Of a DNA stretch of 64,000 nucleotides, positions 48,400-60,430 are shown piece after piece (positions within the stretch are counted from its first letter, which is position 1; the number at the start of each line of letters is the position of its first letter). The DNA is from Dastarcus helophoroides (lineage: Eukaryota; Arthropoda; Insecta; Coleoptera; Bothrideridae). A model generated the notes under the pieces. It saw only the letters and a program-made list of their open reading frames with translations, was not told where the DNA came from and did no database searches. A program made the position numbers and the translations under genes. The DNA is taken from the NCBI GenBank assembly GCA_028583605.1, contig CM053327.1, forward strand, positions 3,162,001 to 3,226,000, read 5' to 3'.

Positions 48400-49545
48400 C
48401 CAAAAATTTCAGAACCAGAAAATGTCAAAGATAGGGATGACAAGCAAAATTATTAGAAGAAATTGAATTTTGAGAAAAATGAAAAAATCTAAAAAAGGGA
48501 ATTTAAGCAAAAAATTTAAAATTTCTAGAAAACAATGAAATTTTCTTGGAAACTGTAAAAAAAAACGTAGAAATTTGCTATTTACTTCGAAAAAGTAGAA
48601 TTTGGAAAATATTTGCAAAATTTTTAAATATTGGCAAATTTTTTAATTTGGATATAAATTCAAAACTCTAAAACATTGTCGAAATTAAATAATAGTTGAA
48701 ATTTCCTAATGGAAACAGACACTAATGTTTCAGCATAATAATAAATTCTGAATAAAAAAATAATAAAAATAAAGAAATATCTAAAAAAAATCGAATTTTG
48801 TGAAAAAGTCAAAATTTTGAGAGAGATTTCGAAATTTAATTTTAAATAAAACACGTCAAATTTGGGGAATAAAACAAAATTTCGAGAACAAGACTTGATT
48901 AAAATAAACTTAACATTTTAATAAATCGAACTTTTGATTTTTGATTTTGAGACAATTAAATAGATAAAAATTTTTTAGACAGTTTACTTAAAAACAATTT
49001 AAAATATTCAGAATAAATAAAACTTGTGAAAAGTTAAATTTTGTCCAAAAGTCAAAATTAATAGAAATATAGAAAATATAGAAATATAAAGAAAATATAA
49101 CACATTAAAAAGGGGAACAAAAAAATTAATTTTGAAAATAAACTAGAAGTTTTGAAAAAATTGTTTAGAAAATAGAAAATTCCTATTTAAAATTAAATTA
49201 AAAAAAAGTTTTTGAAAGAACTGTCAACATTTTGAAAAATAAAAAAAAATATCTGCATAAAATAAAATTTTAAAAAAGTGGAAATTTCCATTGAACATTT
49301 AATATGTCGAGAAAAAGGTCTGATTTCCCATTTTTATTACAAAAATGAACCTTGAAAATAACTTGAACGCGAACGAGACAAATTTAAGACCTAATATTTT
49401 GTAAAAAGTCCAATTTTGAGAAAATTTCACAACTTCTAAGAAAAAAAGAAAGAAAAAAAAACTCGAATTTTTGAGAGAATCGTCGTAATTTAAAAAAAAG
49501 GTTAAATTCTTCCAGAATGCAAATTTTAACAAAGAATTTAAACTT
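48400..49545. repeat. AT-rich degenerate array, R polarity
   Basis: TTTTGAAAAAATTG- and AAATTTTGAGAAA-type words. It runs up to the pure heptamer tract at 49563. The flip at about 48390 suggests an inverted duplication, but the arms are too diverged to pair by eye. Confidence 0.5.
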
Positions 49546-49562
49546 TGAGAATAAAATTTATT

Positions 49563-49687
49563 CCGAATTTCGAATTTCTAGTTTCGAACTTCAAATTTCA
49601 AACTTCGAACTTCTAATTTCGAATTTCGAATTTCGAATTTCGAATTTCGAATTTCAAATTTCGTATTTCGAATTTCGAATGTCGAAT
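49563..49687. repeat. GAATTTC heptamer tandem array
   Basis: About 17 units of a 7-bp repeat, purest at 49615-49660 and scattered with variants (GAACTTC, CAAATTTC) outside. Because 7 is not a multiple of 3 and the unit has no stop in any frame, both strands are open (49517-49702 + and 49578-49760 -). These are not genes. Confidence 0.92.
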
Positions 49688-49689
49688 GG

Positions 49690-50913
49690 AAAACTACGTT
49701 AGCAGATTGTTGTAAAAGGTAGCCAAAAATATAATAAAACTCCAAAATTAACGATACCAACGGAGATGAATTCCAAAGATTTATTTCTTAGGTACCTGGT
49801 GTTCAAAAATGTTAGTAAAGTTTCCTTGCGTAATATTGCCTATAACAGAGTATTACCTTCCTTTCAAAAGAAAGGCAATATAAATTCAGCCTCAGTTCCC
49901 TTATTAGTTTCTTTATTGGAATTTAAAAATTAACAACCGACCGACATTCTGCCACGCAAGTTTTACAGTTATCAAATCAGAACGTAAAACTTTATTTAAA
50001 CTTGTCAGAAAATATATATTCACGTCCGTAGAAGCGTGAAAGGCATAAATTACGCCGGCTTTATATTCATACAGCCGCTCCAATATAACATGGATAACCT
50101 ACATGTTTTCCTCAAATTTAAACCAGAGCAATGAAGTCTTCAACTTTCAAAAATTAGAAAAGTTTCCAACGTAGAGCAAGGTGAGAGAGTAGGTCCGTAA
50201 AACTTGAAAGATGATAAGGGTAGCATCCACACTCCTGATTAGCTACTGGTGGTTGTTAAGCGAACGCGTGCGCGCCCTCCGACTTTTCAAAATGTAAGCT
50301 CGCGGCTCCAACTGAAATGCACACTCCACCGTCGGTCATTCCACGTAAACGTACCATCTCACGTGAGATGTAAATGCTGAAGAATGTTAAAACTAGAGGG
50401 TGACGATTTATTCGATAAATAAATAAAGTTCTGCGCTGTTCTACCGAAATACATCGTCTTTGAAGTTTAAATGACTTTTATGGATTTAACAACCCTCCAG
50501 AGAACTTTTCTCGTCTCGTACTTTACAATGTGATATTAAAGACTTTCTGTGAACTTTTTTGCATTTAATTCTGTCAAGACTGTTTTGCTACTGACTTTCG
50601 TTAAATGGTTATCTGCTTTCCACTGCAAGTAACTACTATTCAAGCAGTAAGTTATATGGCGATTCACTTAGAGAAATAGTTTTATCTGTTGATTGTTTTG
50701 GGCGCTTAAAGCACCTGTGTGTCTTTTTAAATTCCCCATTAAGCTTAAAAAGGTCTTCGTAAGTGTTACCAGAAATTATATCGCAACTGTTATAACTTTA
50801 TTAAAACAAATTTTTTGTGAACTTTTTTCTAACATATTTTTGTAGAAGTTTATATATTTGATTAAAATGTTCGCTACTACTGGTTTTACATCAATTAATC
50901 ATATGTTGAAATT
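49690..50913. other. Non-repetitive spacer with a GC-richer island
   Basis: No array words. 50020-50420 is GC-richer (TACGCCGGCTTT, GCGAACGCGTGCGCGCCC, CATCTCACGTGAGATG). The last is a perfect 16-bp palindrome at 50367-50382 with a CACGTG core, a possible bHLH-type site. No exon could be supported. Confidence 0.4.
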
Positions 50914-51685
50914 TTGGATGGAGAACGTGTTCGCACATTTCCAATCTATTTGACAAATGGTGCTTTTTAGGCTGGATCCACATCAATAAAAAATCATGTT
51001 GTGCGCTCATCTTCGAATTTTAAAAAACGTATTTCTCAGACAAGGACAAGCATTTTGTGTGCAAATAATTATTTCGTTTGATATATGGCAGAGTCCGTTT
51101 ATGTGTGTCTTAAGGTCTTCAAATGCAGCGCAAAAATCATGAATATAACGTATTTTTTGTGACAAATACAACACACAATACTTTTTAATGGTGTGGATCC
51201 AATTTTGAGGCCTCAGTTGTCTGTGGTGTGGTTTTTGGTCATAAGATGTGGTTAAAAATATTTCTTTAAAAAAGATGCTAACGTTATCGAAGCATGATTA
51301 AAGATTTTTATGGGCTGTACTACCTGGTGTTGACCTGCGTAACATTTGGTTTCAACAAGATAGTGCCACATCACACACCGAAAACGTAACAGGGCAATTC
51401 TCTATAACATAATTTGGAAATCCCTATATTATCCGAAATGGATACATTAATTGGCCACCAATATGGTGCGATTTAACACCGTGTGATTTCTTTCAGTAGA
51501 GATCGTTAGAAGATCGCGTCTATATAAAAAATCCAAGGACATTTAAGACCAAAAAGAACAATATTGGAGCTATCATTTGTTAGTTAATATACGAAATGTG
51601 TACAATTATCCAAAATTTCAACATGAATTTACTGTGGCACGCTTTGTGATGGACATTTGCTCGGTATTTTATGTAAAAAATACTT
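50914..51685 (+). pseudogene. Mariner-type transposase relic
   Basis: Readable plus-strand pieces near the C-terminus are NIWFQQDSATSHT (second catalytic Asp), FGNPYIIRNG, INWPPIWCDLTPCDFFQ (third acidic block, CDLTP type), DRVYIKNPRT and EMCTIIQNF. This order matches the common insect family whose proteins read WFQQDGATxHT ... WPPRSCDLTPLDFFLWG. The N-terminal half (LDGERVRTF near 50921) is guessed. Multiple stops and frameshifts; no ends were recognised. Confidence 0.75.
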
Positions 51686-51832
51686 TTAGAATAAATAAAG
51701 ATGTTAAAAATGCAAAGAAGATATCAATTTTTAGGGTTTAGTACCTTTAAAGAAAAAAAACGGAACCCTTATGAATCTCACTCTTGTATTCCTCCGTTTA
51801 CCTGTCGCAAAGATGTTTTCCTTGAAACTATA

Positions 51833-54045
51833 CAAGGTGATTCATTAGGAAAGGGCAATCTCTGAACTGGAAATACTACACACCAAAATATGGTAATTGA
51901 GCTTAACATGCCTTATACAAATGTTGCAGGTTTGCGAGGTACAGGGTGTTCAAAGTTGGAAATTTAATTTGAAACTTCTTAATAATTTTGTGATTTTAAG
52001 CAGTATCGTCTAAAAAAATTGCAACTTTATGTTTTTTGGCATGAGAATTACGAATTTAATGCTGAATTTTGCAGTGCATTAGTCACACCCGGTTACCTAA
52101 GTAAATTACAACATATTTTTTTTGCTTAATGAGTTATAGCTAACATGGCTAAAAGATCTGAAGGCAGTTTAATTTTGAATAAAAAGGGTACTCTTGTTTA
52201 TTTCATGTAACTCTATCAGTTTTTAGGATACTTGCATTTTAAACATTCAGTATAAAGACTCCTAAGCAACCATTATTACTGCTATAGCTTTTTTCAAGTA
52301 GGCTTGTGTCGGCACTTATCAATTTTTTGTTTAAAGAGATATTTGACAATTTTACTGTCACTAAGTAAGAGTGTTTATTGTATTTTTCTAATTTAATTAG
52401 TAATATTTGTAGTAAAAATTCTAAAATACGCAAATGCCACGACATAATGAATTTTCTAACAGTGAAATGAGTGATATGATTTGTGTTTTTGCTCAGTCAA
52501 ATTATAGTGGACTTGGTGCAGCCAGAAGGTATTTAGAATTATACCCAAATCGAAGACAACCCAATCACAAACTGTTCAGATGTATTTACGCCCGCCTAGG
52601 CGAAACAGGGTGTTTTCGTCCTAAAAGCTTAATCGGTGCTTGAAAAACTATCAACCTCGATGATGAAGAAGAGGTTTTAGTTCGTATCTTGGAAAATCCA
52701 GATATCAGTACTCGTCGGTTAAGTGCGGCAACAGGAATTACCCAATCGTCTATATGGAGAATTTTAAAGAAAGATAATCTCCGTCCATACCACTATACTC
52801 CGGTCGAAAATTTGTTACCTCAAGATTTACCAATTCGCCTACAGTTTGCCTAATTTATGCTAGGTAAACAAACCGAAAACCAGGATTTTTCTAATAACCT
52901 TCTTTTCACCGATAAGGCTACATTTACTAAACGGAGTGTTTTTAATTGGAAAAACCATCATTTGTGAAAATCCAAAATCCACATGCTCTAAAGGTACGAC
53001 ATTTTCAGCATGAATTCAAGGTAAATATTTGGTGTGGTGTGATGTCTGGTTTTTTGTTGGTCCTTTTGAATTTCCTCCTAATTTGAACGGACCCCTCCAT
53101 TTAAACTTCCTTGAACAAAATTTAAACACACTACTAGAAGATGTACCACTAGCCATAAAGTGGAACATGTTGTTTATGCAAGACGGGGCGCCGCCACATT
53201 TTTCTCTGCCAGTACGCCAATACCTGAATGAATATTTTCCTCACCGGTGGATTGAGCGTGGCAGAGAATTTGTTTGACCACCTAAAAGTCCAGATTTAAA
53301 TCCTCTAGATTTCTCAATATGGCCACAAATGAAGGGCATGGTTTACAAAGAAACAATTAATTCCACCGAAGAATTACGACAGAAAATTCGAGAAGCTGCT
53401 AATATTATTAAAAATAATTGACAAATGTTATTTAGTATTCAAAGATCTTTAAGGATACACCTTACAAAGTGTGTTGAAGTGAAAGGGGGTCATTTTGAGC
53501 ATTTTCTTTGAAGTTTTCTTTTATTATTGTTACTGATTGTTATTTGTTGCGTATACTGTTGTTACGTCGCATAGTAGTAATTTAAAAGAATAAACTCATT
53601 TTACAACAAACAAATTCATTAAATGTTTAAAATGCAAATAACTCAAAAAGCGATATTAACATGAAATAAGCAGAAGTAACTTTTTTATTCAAAATTAAAC
53701 TGCCTTTTAGATTTTTTAGTCATTTTATCCATAACTTATTAGACAAAACAGATATGTTGTAATTTACTCAAGTAACAGGGTGCAACTAACTCCTGTATAA
53801 ATAGTGCAAAATTCAGCATTAAATTCGTAATTTTCATGTCAAAAAACATAAAGTTGCCAATTTTTCAGACGATACTGCTTAAAATCACAAAATCATTAAG
53901 AAGGTTCAAATTAAAATTCCAACTTTGAACACCCTGTACCTCGTAAACCTGCAACATTTGTATAAGGCATGTTAGGCTTAATCACCATATTTTGGTGTGT
54001 AGTATCTCCAGTTTAGAGATTGCCCATTCCTAATGAATCGCCCTA
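51833..54045 (+). mobile_element. DDE transposon with long terminal inverted repeats, copy 2
   Basis: A 2.21-kb element with TA before (51831-51832) and after (54046-54047). Terminal inverted repeats are about 360 bp, with the left end CAAGGTGATTCATTAGGAA mirrored by TTCCTAATGAATCGCCCTA. A second box, CAGGGTGTTCAAAG, starts 109 bp inside each end (51942 and, mirrored, 53936). It is older than the copy at 21891: the arms differ more and the gene is broken. The same general plan, different family. Confidence 0.88.
52434..53511 (+). pseudogene. Broken DDE transposase, relative of 22413-23483
   Basis: Same domain order as the copy on the other element: EMSDMICVFAQSNYSG (DUF4817-like start, 52464), NRRQPNHKLF, ARLGETGCF, ISTRRLSAATGITQSSIWRI (second helix-turn-helix), LLFTDKATFTKRSVFN (first Asp), LFMQDGAPPHFS (second Asp), SPDLNPLDF (third Asp), and the ending GGHFEHFL before TGA at 53511. 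Breaks: TGA at 52641, TAA near 52851, a frameshift with TGA near 52966, TGA at 53275 and TGA near 53419. The 53275 TGA is the same alignment position as the only stop of the other copy. The spacing second Asp to SPD is again 36 residues. Confidence 0.88.
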
Positions 54046-54059
54046 TATAACGTACAAAT

Positions 54060-54310
54060 TATAAATTTTGCACAGCGTTAGTTCTCGATAACCCACGCGA
54101 ATACCGCCAGCCAAAGATTGGAAAAATAAAATATTTTATAATTAAACGTATGAATTATCATTTGAACGAGCTACCTTTAAGGAATCTATTTTTTTTTAAT
54201 AATTTTTGGTCTAATCGTCTTAAAGAAATAACTCAAACTGTGTCACAAATGATTATATATTCTCCTAGGTTTCTCTAAAGACAAATTTTCGATTTAATAG
54301 GATTAGTAGA
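54060..54310. repeat. Dispersed repeat, partner of 26705-26940
   Basis: Shares CGCCAG, ATCATTTGAACGAGCTACC, TTTAAGGAATCTATTTTTTT and TCGTCTTAAAGAAAT blocks with the other copy. Boundaries unclear. Confidence 0.4.
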
Positions 54311-54664
54311 CATTGAGCCACAGACTATTGGAAAATCCAAGGTTTTTTCGATATCCTAATAGTTGTTGTATTTTATGGAAAAATGGATGCTTGCATTCTA
54401 AGGTTTTTTGACCCTTAGAGTAACAATTTTTTTTACATAAAAACACTTGATTTAGCTGAAGGATCAAATCTGAATCAAATTTGTCCTTTACATTATTTCA
54501 GTTAGATGAATGTTTTCGGAGTTAACACTAGTTCACGCAACGCAGTAATTGCGGTTGGCATCGAACATTTTAGCGCGTGTATTTCTACCCTTTAGGAGAT
54601 TTCTGAAACCTTTTTGGTTATTTAATTAAAATAACATATTGTGCAGTAACAGTAAAAGTAAAAC

Positions 54665-54740
54665 TTCCCGGACGACAATGTAAATTGTGTCCGAGGCTTA
54701 GCCGAGGCTAACAAACATCGACGTCCGGGGATTGTACAAG
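54665..54740. repeat. GC-rich imperfect hairpin
   Basis: CCCGGACG (54667-54674) pairs with CGTCCGGG (54722-54729). Inside lie GACAATGTAAATTGTGTC, a small stem, and the tandem words CCGAGGCTTAG / CCGAGGCTAA. It stands alone in AT-rich sequence. Function unknown. Confidence 0.6.
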
Positions 54741-54899
54741 TTGCACAAAGTATTTTTTTCTAAAATCCTAATCAATATTACTTTCATTGAGTAATTTTTA
54801 TAAATTCATGACACTTATGATTATTATTTAACTTTCTATGACCAAAATACTAGAATAACTATTTTGGGGTCTGAAATTGGGCCGAGAAAGTTGGGATTT

Positions 54900-55850
54900 T
54901 TAAACGTTTTCAGAAAAAGCTATGTTTTGGGGCTTTTTAAAATCATTTTTTATTATTTTGATTATGAAATTTAATATTTTTAAGTTCCAGGTTTTAAACT
55001 GACTTTTTAAAATTCAAAGATTCAGGAGAAAAATTAAAGAACTGAATTCAAAATAGAAATTTTTCTATTTTCCAAAACTTTGAAAATTTTTCTCTCTCCT
55101 AAAAATATTAAATGCTTTCTCAATGTTTGATTTTCTTCTCTATAATTCAAAATTATTACCAAAATTTGAATTTTAAAATTTAACTTTTCTTAAAACGTGA
55201 CTTTAAATCTGAAAAATAGATAGCCTTTTTCCCGTAATTTTGATTTCTTTTTCTTGAACATTTAAGTAAAAGTATTACTTTGAAATGGTAAAATTCGACT
55301 CAAAAAATAAAGTGGAAATTCCCGAAAAAACTTGAAAATTTTTTCTCCAAGTTTAATTTTCGAATTTGGCACTTTTGACCCTAAATTTCGAATTTTGGAA
55401 TGATTGTTTTAATTTTGATTTTTATAGTTCAGTCTAGTTGCAAACGCTAAACCTATTAGGCTTTATGGGTATTTCCTTTCTCCAAATTCTAATTATTTTG
55501 CTATCACATTCTAGTTTAATCTGTTTACCTAATTATTATTAATAAGATGTTAAAAACGGATTCTCAAAAGCTTTCACACTCAATTCCAAATTTTAAGTAA
55601 AAAATCAGACATTTTATATTTTATTTTAAATTTGAAGAAAAAGGAATTCGAGAACAAGAATGGAATTTATAAAATAAATTTCCTCAATGTTTCCTTAAAA
55701 TTTATAATTCAAAAAATATTGTTAATTTTAATTGTTTCGGAAAAGTTGAAACATTTGACTAAGAAGGGGAAATTTGAAAAAATAATTATCAATTTGAAAT
55801 CTGAATTCTAGATTCGAAAATAAGGTGGAAACCCCTGAAAAAAAAATGGT
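54900..55850. repeat. AT-rich degenerate array, mixed polarity
   Basis: Weaker than the other arrays; words of both polarities occur. No coding frame. Confidence 0.4.
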
Positions 55851-56274
55851 CAGGATCGAGTCCGACACAAATATTACAGTAAGCAGTTAATGGACCAAAT
55901 TAAATCATTTCTAGTGATGTATGAGTTTCAATGTTATCCGAATTATCTAGTGTTTTAATTGAAAAATAAAAAAAATGCCCATTTTCAAATAGACACTTTT
56001 TTCCACAATCAGGCGCAATATTTATGGACTGAGTCATTTCCTATACATTTTGAGCTGTATCTTAAAGACCATTAAATCAAACATTTTGAAAAAAAAAATC
56101 TTGGGATCCCTATAGAATGATACCTGACGCGATATATCAACTAAAACTTGATTTTTCGGTAACTAAAGTTAACGCCCCCATTTCATTATAAAATATTTTC
56201 TTTTTCTAATCATTGGCTCGAGGCATATGCGTGGGTGATCAAGAACTAACGCTTTGTGAAATTTCAAATTCCTA

Positions 56275-58103
56275 CACACTGTGTCCCACCGGGAATCGCC
56301 GCGATCGATATCTAACATAGTACATATCTAAAAAATTTGAAAATTTAACAACTTAGTAAAGTCGACAAGCCCAACACAACTAAAATCTTTGCAAAGTTGT
56401 AATACTTCTGATTATACCGGAAGTTGACACAAACTTCGTTATTTTGAATGAGACACTATATATTTTGCATTTTTAAATTTTATTTGATATTTTAGGGCCA
56501 CTTTAAAAAACAAACATTGTTCTTACAATTTTCAGTTTTCGAGATAATTGGTTTTTTATAAAAAATTTGACAGATGCAAGGTCCCACGAAATTCTTTGTA
56601 GCTTTTTCCAGAAACTAAATATTTATTTCATAACTGGTAGGTAAGTAAAACACGTACAAAACTATCTAGCACAACTTTCATAAATTAACAAACATTACAT
56701 CAAGTGGTAATTTCATGACTGTACATTTTGGTAAATTCAAACACCGATAACTGTGTTATTTCAAATAGAACACCCCATATTTTCTTGATATATCTAATGC
56801 TGATTTAAATTATCTTTTAACTGATATAGGCATTGCGGGCATTTTTTTTACAACTTTTGAAAATTATTGGAATTTTAATATTTTTTTTAAATTTCACAGT
56901 CATTGAATTCTTATTGAGCAGCCTGTCAGTCACATAATAACTAGAAACAAATGAAATGTACTTAAAAAATAGAAACAATCGATATCGACATTTAAATTAT
57001 AAAACAATTAGTAAAATTACTTATATTGTTCATAGTGTGTGATAAAGCTAAAATTAAAACATGACTAGTGTATATAATTGGAAATCATATTTCGACATTT
57101 TTATTATCAACAATAGATTTTCTTCTTTGATTTCTCTTTGACGAAGTCGAAATTGGTGAGATTTTTTACCATTCGCTTTATTGGATTTCATGAAGGCTTT
57201 ATTGAATGTCGAACAGCAAATTTATCACTGTATCACATGTTTGTGATATTACTATGTTACATCGTCAGAAAATACTAAACAATATAAAATACTTCTAATT
57301 ACTACAAAAGATGGTCAGGTATGTTGTCATTTTAATTTCACCACATGCTATAAAATATAAATAATTTGACAAATGGTTTCCTAACAGTATAATTGTCGAT
57401 AGAGATTACTTTTATCCATAACGTCATTGATATGCGACCCGATTAGAGTTCATTTAATCTGAAATGGTAAAAAAAAAAATAATTGCAATTATTTCTAAAA
57501 GTTGTAAAAACAACCCTTAAAAAGCTTATATCAGGTAAAGGATAACTAAAATCTACATAAGATAGGCTAAAAAAATATACGGTGTTTCATTTGAGATAAC
57601 AAAATTATGGCTGTTTGAATTTACCAAAATATGCACACCTGAATTAAACAGTCGGTATAAAATTTTTAAACTTATAAAAATTGCCTTGTATGTGGTCTAC
57701 TCACATGCCAAATATGAAATAAACATCTAGTTTCTGAAAAAAGATACAAAGAATTTCGTGGAACCTTGCATCTGTCGAATTTTTTATAAAGTACATAAAT
57801 TATATATAAATTAATTATTAATTATATAAAATTATCTCAAAAACTTTAAATTTTAGGAACAATGTTTGTTATTCAAAGTGGCCTTAGAATATTAAATTAA
57901 ATCCAAAAATGCAAAAATATATAGGGTATCTTATTTAAAATAACGAAGTTGGTATCAGCTTCCGGTATAACCGGAAACACTACAACTTTGCGAATATTTT
58001 AGTTGTGTTGGTCCTATCGTTTTTGCTAAGTTATTAAATTTTCAAATGTTTTAGATGAGTATTTTGCCAGATATGGATCGCGGCGATTCTCGGTGGGACA
58101 CTG
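56275..58103. mobile_element. Nested palindromic element with TA flanks
   Basis: The right end reads CGGTGGGACACTG before TA; the left end is GTGTCCCACCGGGAATCGCCGCGATC in two parts, GTGTCCCACC and GAATCGCCGCGATC. Further in, TTATACCGGAAG mirrors CTTCCGGTATAA, and CCACTTTAAAAAACAAACATTG mirrors the block at 57862. A second level pairs 56745-56800 (ATTTCAAATAGAACACCCC) with 57575-57605. The arms total about 590 bp each. No transposase. TA flanks fit Tc1/mariner-type mobilisation. Confidence 0.8.
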
Positions 58104-58200
58104 TATAGTTTTCGAGGAAAATATTTTTGTGACAGAAGGACGCACGGACGAGGGTGGGTTCCGTTTTTCTTTCCAAGGAACGGAACCCTATTTCATTTAT
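58104..58200. repeat. GGTTCCGTTTTTC...GGAACGGAACCCT hairpin
   Basis: GGGTTCCGTTTTTC at 58155 pairs with GGAACGGAACCC at 58176. A similar word, AAACGGAACCC, is at 51758. I recall this hairpin as a common end of insect mobile repeats; it may be such an end here. Confidence 0.45.
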
Positions 58201-58209
58201 TATTTTGAT

Positions 58210-60430
58210 TTTTTTTAGTCTGAATGTTTTGTCAATTTTCGATTTTCAGTTGAAGATGTTTACTTGTTTTTAAAAATTTGATATAAAGAATTAGAATTTA
58301 AAAGTACAAATTTTAGAAAAAACAATTAAAATTACCAAAAGAACTTGATATTCACTAAAGAGGAATTATAAAACATTGAATATTTTATTAAACTTTTTAG
58401 TACAAAAGAGTCGACATTTTAAAAATAAGGTCGCAACTTTGAAAATAGTCAACGCTTCGAGGCAAAGTCGAGATTTTGATAAAAAATCAAAATTTTCAGA
58501 AAATGTATAGATCTAAATTTTAAAATTATCGCAATTTTTAAAACGGAAGTGGAAATTTCTGAAATAAAGAGTCAAATAAACATTCAAATCGAATCTTTTT
58601 TAAAAAAAAGGTTGGAATTTTCCAAAAAGTAAAAACTTTAAAAAATAGCCAACATTTTAAACAAAGATCAAAATTTTAAAAAAAGTGACTATTTTGCAAA
58701 AATGTCGAAATTTAATAAAAATCGGTATTTTAAAATAATTACATTTACAAGAAAATGGAAAATGTCAAAATTTTTAAAATATTATACATTTTCACAAAAA
58801 ATACGAATAAACGCTAAAGTCAAAGTTCTGGAAATAAGCAAAATTGCGAAAAAGTTGAAATTTTCAAAATAGATAAAACTTTTGGAAAGAAATTGGCAAA
58901 ATGGAAATTCTTAATTTTCGCATCAAGTCGAAATATTCAAAAAAAACTTAATTCTTAACTACAATCAAAAATTCACATTTTTTTTAAATGTCGTCATTTT
59001 CAGAAAGTTAAAATCCTGAAAAAAGTTAAATTATTGAAAAAAGTCGAAAATTTTAAAAAATTCAAATTTTCAACAAAATCAATTACCAAAAACATTTCTT
59101 TTCGAAATCTTTATTTCTTCATTTAAATGTTGTCACAATATTAAAATTTCTGTAAAGAAATTGAATTTACAAGGCATTTTTTCTCGAATCTCCCAAAAAT
59201 ATTTTTATCATACTTTTTGATAATATACGATCTAATTTGGAGAAAATAGACAAATTTCGAGAAAAAGCCAGTTTCGAGGAAAGACTCTATATTTCCAGAA
59301 ACTAAAACATTGCATTTTGAGATGAATGTCGAGATTTCGAAAATGGCGAATTTTGAGATACAAGTTAAGATTTCTGGTATCAAATTTGAAAAAATCGAAT
59401 TTAAAGAAAAACTTATTGAGAACAGTTGTTGCATTTTGAGAGATAAAATAATTTTTAAAAGAAGAGTCCAAAAATTAAAATTTTAATAATAAAATGAAGA
59501 TATCAAAAAAGACGCATTCAGAATAATTTTAATTAAAAAGTCAAAATTTTTAGAAAAGTTAATTATCGAATTTTGGATTAAAAATAAGATAAGTATATCA
59601 AAAAAGGCCAGCTTTAAGAAACTGATCAAAATTTTTGAAAAATCGAATTGTAGAAGATTAAAATCTTCCTTCTTAAGAAAAATAACGGAATTTTGATAAA
59701 AAACCGAAATTTTAGAAAACACTCGGAGCTTTAAGAAAAACTACAAAATGAAAAAAAAGTTTCCGGACAAACTCAAATTAAAAAAAATTAAAATTTCAAG
59801 AAAAAGACGAATATTGATTAAAGATAGTCAGTTTTACACAAAGATACAGCATAAGATTTAAAAATATATTTCAAATTTTTGAAAAAAGACAAAGTTTTAG
59901 AAATATATCGAAGTTTCGACTTTTTTAAAGAGTCTTTTTTAATTCTGAAAATTTCGAATTTTTTCTCGAAATCTTGAAAAACAAAAACAAATTTAAATGA
60001 AATGAAAAACAAATTTACATAAAAAAATTTGACATTTCGAGATATCGAAGAAAATTTGAAATTTGGAGAATACTCTAAATTCGGCAGAGAAAGTCAAATT
60101 TTATCAAAATTTTGGAAAAAGGACCCTTTTTGGGAAAAATAATTTTTTTTAAGCTTGGAATTTCTAGAAAGTTGTATTTCCATTACAAACGGTTACAATT
60201 CCAGGGACTATGTTCTCGGAATTTTTGCCTTCTTAGAACATTTATACAAATTTTCAAAAAATCATTATTAAACTTTCAGATAAATTGCTTTCGTTTTATA
60301 TCAAAAGATTTACTAAATTTCGAGAAAAAAGATAAATCCTGATAGACAAGTCGAAATTTGCAAAAAATTAAAATTTAAATGAAAGACGAAATTTTGTCAA
60401 AAAAGACGAATTTTGAGAAATAGTTAAGTC
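58210..60430. repeat. AT-rich degenerate array, R polarity
   Basis: TTTTGAAAAAAGTCGAAATTTT-type words over 2.2 kb. The minus-strand frames at 59141, 59232, 59483 and 59818 are array translations rich in Phe, Ile, Leu and Lys. Confidence 0.6.

Noticed and set aside
49517..49760. Overlapping frames on both strands with repeats such as ISNFEF
   Set aside because: A 7-bp tandem repeat without stops is open in every frame; no protein evidence.
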